From the NCBI GenBank assembly GCA_046590855.1, contig JBKJTJ010000079.1:1-11464 (forward strand): a DNA stretch of 11,464 bases. The letters run 5' to 3'. The position numbers and the translations under genes were made by a program. The DNA is from JACMOY01 sp046590855. GTDB lineage: Bacteria > Actinomycetota > Actinomycetes > Actinomycetales > Angustibacteraceae. The notes beneath the pieces are model-generated. The model was not told where the DNA came from. It was given only the letters and a program-made list of their open reading frames with translations, and did not search any database. Positions 1 through 5,036 of the stretch are shown piece by piece. Each line of letters starts with the position of its first letter. The first letter of the stretch is position 1.

Positions 1-54
1 GACCATGATCAGGATGCAAGGCACGACATGACGATCAACCACTGGAGATTCCTG

Positions 55-273
55 ATGACGAGAATGACAATCCTCGTGCTCCCGTTCGCGGCTGCCATGG
101 TGCTGGCCGCCCCCACCGCGGCCCACGCGCAACCAGCCAAGGCCGGACCGGGTTTCGGCCAGCACGTGTCCCACTGTGCACAGACGATGGGTTTCAACGG
201 CGAGCACAACCCTGGCATGCACCACGGCCTCAGTGGCTGGGACGGCATGCCCTGCCCGACCTCAATGCCGTAA
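55..273 (+). CDS. Small secreted His/Met/Cys-containing protein, unknown function
   Basis: A 72-residue protein if it starts at the ATG at 55. I prefer this start because GGAG (44-47) sits 7 bases upstream; an in-frame ATG at 28 would add nine polar residues and has no comparable site. Residues 1-25 form a Sec signal peptide: a basic start, a hydrophobic core (about 6-19) and an AHA cleavage site before Gln26. The roughly 47-residue mature part has two cysteines (Cys41, Cys67), five histidines (37, 40, 51, 56, 57) and four methionines, with an NPGMHH stretch and a GWDGMPC end. I recognise the GQHVxxCAQTMGF...NPGMH pattern as resembling small uncharacterised actinobacterial secreted proteins, from memory only. 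The Cys/His/Met content and the copper genes nearby suggest metal binding or a disulfide-closed fold; that is inference. No clear terminator follows. The 244-base gap to the next gene holds nothing I can assign. Confidence 0.7.
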   Translation: MTRMTILVLPFAAAMVLAAPTAAHAQPAKAGPGFGQHVSHCAQTMGFNGEHNPGMHHGLSGWDGMPCPTSMP

Positions 274-517
274 CCCCACAGCAAAACCCGCCGGGCGGCG
301 AACGGCTGACCGGAGCAGTTGAACGCCTCATTGGTGGCCAGCTCGGCTGCCTCGCCATCCACGCGCTCGCGATGCGCGGGGCGGATCGTGAGGGGCGCCC
401 ACCCGGGACGGCCCATGCTCGGGGCAGAAGCGTGACGATCCTCGCGAATCGATACGGGCCTTTTGGAAGAGCGTCGGTGATCCACGAGAATCGACGTCGG
501 TTCAGGGAGAAAGTTGC

Positions 518-1060
518 GTGATGATGACCAGCTGGGATGCCGCAACCGGTGCCAACTTGGACATGCAGGGCTTTGGTGGGCTTGATGCGGATGCCAAAGC
601 ACGCTATTCACTGCCACTACGGTTCACGCCCGCAGTCGCAACCATTCTCGTCGTCGTCGGACTCGTCCTGCAGTCGCCACTCTGGTTGGGGTCGATGGCG
701 TTCGTCGCACTGAGTGGCGCACTCGTGCCACGTGGCATGTTGATAGATCTGGTCTACAACGTCGGGGTGCGCCATCTATTTGGTGGCGCCCCGCTCCCAC
801 CCACGCCAAAGCCGCGGCAATTCTCATACGTCATTTCGGCGGTCTGTTTGGCGGGCTCAGCCGTCTCCTTCGCTTACGGTCTACCCCTGCTGGGGTTCCT
901 GTTCGGTGGAGGGGTCGTCCTCGGGGGCATTATTTTGACGACGACGCTCTGGTGCCTCGGATCCTGGTTCTACAGGCGGGGTGGCCTCGGCGACACTCGC
1001 CAGTGGCAGCGTGATCGGAAAGGCAGGACTGAGTCGGGCTCTTCCCAGATGAGGATGTAG
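518..1060 (+). CDS. DUF4395 family membrane protein
   Basis: A 180-residue integral membrane protein matching the DUF4395 pattern: an N-terminal LRF motif (about 34-36), two hydrophobic segments (about 38-55 and 57-75), a central loop with PPTPKPRQFSY (about 95-105) resembling the family's PxxRF turn, and two more hydrophobic segments (about 106-126 and 127-152) ending in WCLGSWFYRR. The family usually has a CxGC-type pair at that last helix; here the second cysteine is serine. The biochemical role of DUF4395 is not established, although members are often seen beside thioredoxin-like genes. The start is GTG 518, or ATG 521 or 524; AGGGAGA (504-510) fits all three. The last dozen residues are polar and unlike the family. 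They run into DNA that resembles an ISL3 terminal repeat, so the natural C-terminus may have been replaced by an insertion. Confidence 0.75.
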   Translation: MMMTSWDAATGANLDMQGFGGLDADAKARYSLPLRFTPAVATILVVVGLVLQSPLWLGSMAFVALSGALVPRGMLIDLVYNVGVRHLFGGAPLPPTPKPRQFSYVISAVCLAGSAVSFAYGLPLLGFLFGGGVVLGGIILTTTLWCLGSWFYRRGGLGDTRQWQRDRKGRTESGSSQMRM

Positions 1061-1064
1061 GGCC
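1039..1064 (+). repeat. Possible ISL3-type left terminal inverted repeat
   Basis: The stretch beginning GGGCTCTTCCCAGATGAGG has the GGCTCTTCC-like start I associate with ISL3-family ends. It lies just upstream, in the right orientation, of the transposase relic that begins near 1165. It overlaps the last codons of the DUF4395 gene. I could not find a matching right-hand copy (a GGAAGAGCC-like end) downstream, so this rests on position and partial resemblance only. Confidence 0.25.
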
Positions 1065-1164
1065 GGCTCGCGCGTTGGTGCCTAGGTCGAGGTCGAAGTC
1101 TTTCGATGATGGAGGCTCCTGCAGCAGTGCATCCGGAAGTTTTGACATCAAAGGCGCTACCTTC

Positions 1165-1387
1165 GCCTGCCCTGACCTGACCACGTTCTGCCGCCTGAAT
1201 GACTCACGAGCCGCTGGGGTAGCGCCCGACGACGCTGGTGGTGGCGGTCCTCCACTACCGATGCTCCGGCTGCGGGTCGTGTGTCAGCACGTGAGCGTGG
1301 CCCAGGTCGCTGAAGGCCTCGGCGTCGCCTGGGACACCGCGAAACGACTCGGTCAGGCCGAGGGCAAGCGGGTCCTCATCGGCGTCC
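1165..1387 (+). pseudogene. Decayed ISL3-family transposase fragment
   Basis: Three pieces of an ISL3 transposase N-terminus lie in order but in different frames. Piece one (about 1171-1200, frame 1) reads PDLTTFCRLND. Piece two (1202-1276, frame 2) reads THEPLG-stop-RPTTLVVAV then LHYRCSGCG, matching the family's HEPLGWRPTTLLV...YRCxxCG zinc-finger region, with the Trp codon changed to TAG at 1220-1222. Piece three (about 1276-1387, frame 1) reads VVCQHVSVAQVAEGLGVAW followed by DTAKRLGQAEGKRVLI, the helix-turn-helix part. About 30 residues between the zinc finger and the HTH are missing, as is a longer stretch before piece two. The whole DDE catalytic domain is absent. It cannot make a working transposase. 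The family call is from remembered conserved motifs. The sequence from 1388 to about 1530 shows no recognisable transposase and no gene I can support. Confidence 0.75.
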
Positions 1388-1537
1388 CTGTCGCGCCCCT
1401 CTGCGTGCTCTTCCATCCGTGCGGTCCTGCGGAGGCCTACCAGATGACGGCGAGCGAGGGATTCCGGGGCGAATGCGTGTGACCCGCCATGACCTTCGGC
1501 CCTAACGCGCGTCGGCCGCAGCAGACAACCTGAACGG

Positions 1538-1557
1538 GCTCGCGGACGTCCGCGAGC
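1538..1557. promoter_or_regulatory. Perfect 20-base palindrome, operator or hairpin candidate
   Basis: The two 10-base arms (GCTCGCGGAC and its exact reverse complement) meet with no spacer. As RNA it can form an 8-base stem with an ACGT loop. It ends 9 bases before the GGAGG ribosome-binding site at 1566-1570 that precedes the leader ORF and methyltransferase. It could be a dimeric-repressor operator or a 5' UTR hairpin; nothing here separates these. Confidence 0.4.
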
Positions 1558-1576
1558 GCAGAGGTTGGAGGTTGAC

Positions 1577-1639
1577 ATGGTCGATGGCCGGGCTACCGCT
1601 GGCCTGAACCGGCACAGGGCGATGGTCGCCCGTGACTAG
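1577..1639 (+). CDS. Possible 20-residue leader ORF coupled to the methyltransferase
   Basis: An ATG at 1577 is preceded by TTGGAGG (1564-1570) at a 6-base spacing, the best ribosome-binding site in this stretch. The ORF runs 20 codons (MVDGRATAGL then NRHRAMVARD) to a TAG at 1637-1639. Its end overlaps the GTG start of the methyltransferase (1632) by 8 bases in another frame. The methyltransferase itself lacks a well-placed Shine-Dalgarno site, so ribosomes finishing this ORF could restart there. The peptide matches nothing I know. It could equally be the chance remains of an older gene. Confidence 0.25.
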   Translation: MVDGRATAGLNRHRAMVARD

Positions 1640-2318
1640 CGGGTCGCTGGTGCCTGAGCAACCTCCGTCGCCGCTGCCCGCGCCCCGTTCTGCGCACGTC
1701 AGGAGGGTGTACGAGGGGGCTGCCCGCGGGTACGACAGGTACTACCGTCGCGCCTGGCTCGCCGTGGCCGGCGGTGCCGCCGAGCACGCCCTTCTGGCCC
1801 GCGCGATACCGGTGATCGCCGCACTGGACGATCCCCACGTTCTCGATGCCGGCGCGGGCACCGGGGCGCTCAGCAGAGAGCTCGCTGTAGCCCTTCCTGC
1901 AGTCCACCCGGTGCTGGTCGACCTGTCGCCGGCCATGCTGGCCCGTGGTGAGGACCTGGGTGACCCGCGCGCGGTGGCCTCCCTGGAGGCGCTGCCCTTC
2001 CAGGACGGGCAGTTCGACGTGGTCCTGTGCGCTTGGGTCATCGAGACGGTCGACGACCCACGTGCAGTGGTGTCAGAGCTGCTACGGGTTCTCCGCCCTG
2101 GAGGGTTGCTGCTCTATTCGGTCTGCTCACGCCCCGTCGAGCGTGGCAGCCTGTGGCGCAGCAGCCTGCTCCGGGCAGTCGTCCACGCGGTCTTCGCCGG
2201 GAACTTCCTCACCGAGGCGCAGATCCCGTTTCACGACTGTGACGTCTCCAGCCGGACGAGCTTCGCCGGTGGCGCGGTCACCCTCGTCGCACTCGGCACC
2301 TGCTGCACCCTTGCCTGA
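1632..2318 (+). CDS. Class I SAM-dependent methyltransferase (Methyltransf_11 type)
   Basis: A 228-residue cytoplasmic protein with a Rossmann methyltransferase core. Residues 26-37 (VYEGAARGYDRY) form the usual lead-in helix. Motif I is VLDAGAGTG (70-78), which binds SAM. VLVDLSPAML (94-103) carries the acidic residue after strand 2. ALPFQDGQFDVVLCAWV (120-136) spans motifs II/III. LLRVLRPGGLLLYSV (150-164) is the post-motif strand. The C-terminus has HDCD (201-204) and ends GTCCTLA, so five cysteines are present (133, 165, 203, 224, 225). The substrate is unknown; the layout resembles small-molecule or quinone/lipid-type methyltransferases rather than DNA or rRNA enzymes. The GTG at 1632 is weakly supported; a GTG at 1650 is an alternative. 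The upstream leader ORF overlaps the start. The gene converges on the sensor kinase gene. Confidence 0.85.
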   Translation: MTSGSLVPEQPPSPLPAPRSAHVRRVYEGAARGYDRYYRRAWLAVAGGAAEHALLARAIPVIAALDDPHVLDAGAGTGALSRELAVALPAVHPVLVDLSPAMLARGEDLGDPRAVASLEALPFQDGQFDVVLCAWVIETVDDPRAVVSELLRVLRPGGLLLYSVCSRPVERGSLWRSSLLRAVVHAVFAGNFLTEAQIPFHDCDVSSRTSFAGGAVTLVALGTCCTLA

Positions 2319-2395
2319 GGCCGGTTGCTGCGTCCCGGTCGCCGGTCCGGCCAGCGAAGAGATCGCGTGGACCGTTCTCCTGGCTGTTCTGGCTC

Positions 2396-2542
2396 ATGCC
2401 GTTGCCGACGCGCGTCGAGCGACCCAGTCCGAGCGCGACGGTCGTCCAGCCTGCCGAGCCAGCGGTGATGCCGTCGCTAGACCCGGCAGCGCAGGATCCG
2501 CTCGCCTCGGCCACGGTGCTTGCCCACTTTGACGGGAGCTGA
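2396..2542 (+). CDS. Uncertain short ORF in the gap after the methyltransferase
   Basis: The frame is open from 2243 to a TGA at 2540-2542, with its first ATG at 2396, giving 48 residues beginning MPLPTRVERPSPSATVV. Third codon positions are mostly G or C, as in the real genes here, and a hydrophobic WLFWLMPLP stretch lies around the ATG. There is no ribosome-binding site before 2396, and nothing is recognised. It may be a gene remnant or chance. Nothing else in 2319-2590 looks coding on either strand. Confidence 0.15.
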   Translation: MPLPTRVERPSPSATVVQPAEPAVMPSLDPAAQDPLASATVLAHFDGS

Positions 2543-2590
2543 GCCGGCGCCAGGCTGAGCAGTCACGGCGCAGCCGGTGATCGGCAGGGC

Positions 2591-2617
2591 CGGCCGTTGT
2601 CGCCGCGACTGCGGCCG
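2591..2617. terminator. Hairpin between convergent genes, likely bidirectional terminator
   Basis: CGGCCG (2591-2596) pairs with CGGCCG (2612-2617), and GTCG (2599-2602) pairs with CGAC (2606-2609) around a CCG loop, with a two-base mismatch between the stems. It lies between the ends of the methyltransferase (+) and sensor kinase (-) genes. There is no T-run, as is common in high-GC actinomycetes. Confidence 0.45.
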
Positions 2618-2636
2618 ACAGGGCGGGGAGGGTGAG

Positions 2637-3818
2637 TCATGCGCTAAGTCCGCCCTGGCGTCGCACCCGAGGTCCGCCCGCAGCCGCCGCCAGGGGCAGC
2701 GTCACGGTGAAGGAGGCACCGTGCCCGATGCCGTCGCTGGTGGCGGTCAGCTGGCCGCCGTGGCGATGGGCGATGGTTCGGGCGATGCTGAGCCCTAGGC
2801 CACTGCCCCCGGACGTCGAGGCGCGGGCCGGGTCGACGCGGTAGAAGCGCTCGAACACGGCCTCCAGGTCCCCAGGCGCCAGCCCGTCGCCGTCGTCGCT
2901 GACGACGATCCCGGCTTCATGTGCCGTAGCGGTCACCCGCACGGACACGGCGCCTCCCGGGTGGGTGTGTCGCAACGCGTTGTCGAGCAGGTTGGTCATG
3001 ATCTGCGACAACCGCTGGCTGTCGCCCAGGACCGTGGCCGGCGAGCCGGCGCCGACCACGTCGAGGCGGACGCCGCGGGCGGCGAACCGCGGAGCGGCGA
3101 CGGCGACCGCGTCCCGGGTCACGGCGGCGACGTCCACCGCGCTCCACTGGTCCGGCGCCACCTGTTCCTCGGCCTGCGCGACCGACCGCAGGTCGCCGGC
3201 CAGGCGACCGAGCCGGTCGACCTGGACGCGCAGGGTGGTCCAGGCAGCCTCGTCGGTGGCGACCACGCCGTCCTCCATCGCCTCCAGGTAGGCGGTCATG
3301 GTGGCCAGCGGGGTGCGCAGCTCGTGCGCCAGGTCCGCGAGCAGGCGGGTACGCGCGGCGTCGGTGTCGGCCAGTCGTGCCGCCATGTGGGCGAAGGCGT
3401 CCGAGAGCCGCTCCAGCTCGCCGCCGAACGGCACGTCGGGTGGGGCGATGTCGTAGTGGCCAGCCGCGACGGCATCGGCGGCAGCGGCCAGCTGCTCCAC
3501 CGGTTCCGACACCCGGCGGACCAGGACGACGGCGGCCACGCCGGCAGTCAGCAGCGCGGCCAGGGTCGCGATGGTCAGCGAGGAAGCCAGGGCGGCGGCG
3601 AAGGCCTCCTCCGCGTGCTGGCGGATTGCCGGCGCGACCGGCCCGCTCCGGTCCAGGTGACGGCGGAACAGGCCCGGTGCGAGCAAGGCTGCGGTCACCC
3701 CCACCGTGACCGACCCCACCGCCACGACCAGGACCTGGCCGGTCAGCAGCTGCCCTGCCAGGCCGCGACGGCGACCGCGACCGAGCTGGTGCCTCGTGCG
3801 CGCGCGCCGGGGGCTCAT
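2637..3818 (-). CDS. HAMP-type sensor histidine kinase
   Basis: A 393-residue membrane kinase that autophosphorylates and passes phosphate to the partner regulator. TM1 is about 24-48 and TM2 about 79-101. HAMP follows (about 102-155, with RVSEPVEQL). The HisKA dimerisation domain (about 156-220) contains LAHELRTPL with phospho-acceptor His165. The HATPase domain contains the N box NLLDNALRH (276-284), G1 SDDGDGL (307-313), the F-box-like FERFYRVD (322-329) and G2 GGSGLGLSI (337-345). All catalytic boxes are intact. The extracytoplasmic part is only about 30 residues (49-78), much shorter than the sensor domains of CusS-like kinases, with His54 and His68 the only obvious metal-ligand candidates. 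Its ATG overlaps the regulator's stop by 4 bases (ATGA), so the pair is translationally coupled. Copper sensing is inferred from the neighbouring oxidase; an envelope-stress role is possible. Confidence 0.93.
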   Translation of the reverse strand: MSPRRARTRHQLGRGRRRGLAGQLLTGQVLVVAVGSVTVGVTAALLAPGLFRRHLDRSGPVAPAIRQHAEEAFAAALASSLTIATLAALLTAGVAAVVLVRRVSEPVEQLAAAADAVAAGHYDIAPPDVPFGGELERLSDAFAHMAARLADTDAARTRLLADLAHELRTPLATMTAYLEAMEDGVVATDEAAWTTLRVQVDRLGRLAGDLRSVAQAEEQVAPDQWSAVDVAAVTRDAVAVAAPRFAARGVRLDVVGAGSPATVLGDSQRLSQIMTNLLDNALRHTHPGGAVSVRVTATAHEAGIVVSDDGDGLAPGDLEAVFERFYRVDPARASTSGGSGLGLSIARTIAHRHGGQLTATSDGIGHGASFTVTLPLAAAAGGPRVRRQGGLSA

Positions 3819-4546
3819 CCGGTCACCAGGCCGTACCCGACCCCGCGCAGGGTCCGGATGTATCGCGGTCCGGCGGCCGGGTCGCCGAGCTTGTCCCGCA
3901 AGTGGGCGACGTGGACGTCGACGACGTGCTCGTCGCCGTACCAGCCCTCTCCCCAGGCCGCGTCCAGCAGCTGGCGTCGGGTCAGCACCGCGCGAGGACG
4001 GACGGCGAGGGCGGCCAGCAGGTCGAACTCGGTGCGGGTCAGCGTGACCGGTTCACCGGCGACCGTGACCTGGCGGCCCTCCTGGTCGATCACGACGTCA
4101 GCGAAAGTCAGCGGTGCCATCGCCACTGGTGTGCTGCTTCCAGTCGCGGTGCCCGCGCTCGCGCACTCGGTGCTCGTGCGCGGGCGGCGCAGCATGGCGC
4201 GGGCCCGGGCGATCAGCTCTCGTGGGGAGAACGGCTTGACCAGGTAGTCGTCGGCGCCGACCGACAGGGCCACGACCTTGTCGAGCTCCTCGTCGCGGGC
4301 GGTCAGCATGATGACGTAGGCGTCAGTGAAGGTGCGCAGCTGCCGGCAGACCTCGACCCCGTCGATCCCGGGGAGCATCACGTCCAGGACGACCAGGTCA
4401 GGGACGTGGACGCGGGCGAGGGCGATCGCGGCGCGCCCGTCGTGCGCGACCTCGACGACGAACCCCTCCCGGCGCAGGTAACCGGCGACGACCTCGGCCA
4501 GCGGCCGCTCGTCGTCCACGACCAGGACACGGACGGCCTCGACCAC
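3815..4546 (-). CDS. OmpR/PhoB-family response regulator
   Basis: A 243-residue two-domain transcription factor. The receiver domain (5-118) has the acidic pair Asp11/Asp12, phospho-acceptor Asp55 in VLDVMLPG, Thr82 and Lys104 in VKPFSPRE. The winged-helix DNA-binding domain (about 146-241) shows LTRTEFDLLAALA, RRQLLDAAWG, VVDVHVAHLRDKLGDP and the closing YIRTLRGVGYGL. Between them is a Ser/Thr/Gly/Ala-rich linker (about 122-145), long for the family. The GTG start at 4546 has AGGAG at a 6-base spacing. It follows the SHOCT gene by 50 bases and is coupled to the kinase, suggesting one transcript. The inverted and direct repeats at 4959-5009 are its likely target; that is inference from position. 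CusR/CopR-like function is plausible but not proven by sequence. Confidence 0.94.
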   Translation of the reverse strand: MVEAVRVLVVDDERPLAEVVAGYLRREGFVVEVAHDGRAAIALARVHVPDLVVLDVMLPGIDGVEVCRQLRTFTDAYVIMLTARDEELDKVVALSVGADDYLVKPFSPRELIARARAMLRRPRTSTECASAGTATGSSTPVAMAPLTFADVVIDQEGRQVTVAGEPVTLTRTEFDLLAALAVRPRAVLTRRQLLDAAWGEGWYGDEHVVDVHVAHLRDKLGDPAAGPRYIRTLRGVGYGLVTG

Positions 4547-4596
4547 GTGCGGCTCCTGACGTCCGGTGAGCGTTCGGTGGACCTGCGAGGACCAGG

Positions 4597-4854
4597 CTAC
4601 GCAGCGCCGGAGTCCACGCCGTGGCCCTCAAGCACCCGCCTGGCCCTGGCGTACTGCTCCTCGTCCAGCTCACCGGCGGCGAACCGCCGGTCCAGCACCT
4701 GACGAGCAGACTCCGGAGTCAGCCGCGCTGCAGGGGCTCGGCGGGTCAGCCGGGCCATCGCCCAGACCACCGCAGCGACCACGGCGACCCAGAACACGAC
4801 CATCGCCACCATGCCGGCGCCCCACCAGCCACCATCGCCGTACCAACCCATCAT
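4597..4854 (-). CDS. Small SHOCT-domain membrane protein
   Basis: An 85-residue protein starting MMGWYGDGGWWG, with one membrane helix (about 12-34) and a C-terminal SHOCT domain (about 47-76), LTPESARQVLDRRFAAGELD then EEQYARARRVLEG. SHOCT is a short two-helix module, usually at protein C-termini and thought to aid oligomerisation; no enzyme activity is expected. I start at 4854 because GGAG lies 6 bases upstream; ATGs at 4866 and 4914 would lengthen it to 89 or 105 residues and have weaker sites. It is the first gene of the apparent operon with the response regulator and kinase, divergent from the multicopper oxidase. Such proteins are often seen beside copper genes in actinobacteria (from memory), but their role there is unknown. 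Confidence 0.85.
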   Translation of the reverse strand: MMGWYGDGGWWGAGMVAMVVFWVAVVAAVVWAMARLTRRAPAARLTPESARQVLDRRFAAGELDEEQYARARRVLEGHGVDSGAA

Positions 4855-4958
4855 CGGCTTCTCCATCCCATCGGATGCGTCGCGACGCCTCAGAGGTGCG
4901 GCTGCATCGACCACCAGGCTGGCGCCCCCTCGTGTCGGGACCGCGCGCAGGACATGAA

Positions 4959-5009
4959 GATCCGATCAAGGTCGTCAGACGGGCTTGATCGAACCCTGAT
5001 CCGACCAAG
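4959..5009. promoter_or_regulatory. Operator-like repeats in the divergent oxidase / SHOCT promoter region
   Basis: CGATCAAG (4963-4970) and CTTGATCG (4984-4991) form a perfect 8-base inverted repeat with centres 21 bases apart, two DNA turns. GATCCGATCAAG (4959-4970) recurs as GATCCGACCAAG (4998-5009), a direct repeat 39 bases away with one mismatch, and the similarity extends a few bases beyond. There are thus three related sites between the SHOCT start (4854) and the oxidase start (5037). OmpR-family regulators bind tandem or inverted sites on one DNA face, so the adjacent response regulator is the prime candidate. I could not identify clear -35/-10 boxes. Confidence 0.55.
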
Positions 5010-5036
5010 ACCGTCCGCTCGCGCGCAGCAACCACG

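Noticed and set aside
287..300. CCCGCCGGGCGGCG as a terminator after the secreted protein gene
   Set aside because: The complementary arms leave only a one-base loop, too tight for a stable hairpin, and there is no T-run.
461..480. GGAAGAGC as the other end of the ISL3 element
   Set aside because: Similarity stops after about eight bases, and the site lies upstream of the relic rather than beyond its far end.
9..617. 202-codon open frame on the - strand
   Set aside because: It runs antisense through the signal-peptide gene and into the start of the DUF4395 gene; its composition is not protein-like and nothing in it is recognised.
2919..4247. 442-codon open frame on the + strand
   Set aside because: Antisense shadow of the sensor kinase and response regulator, whose motifs are complete on the other strand; the translation is Arg/Gly/His-rich without motifs.
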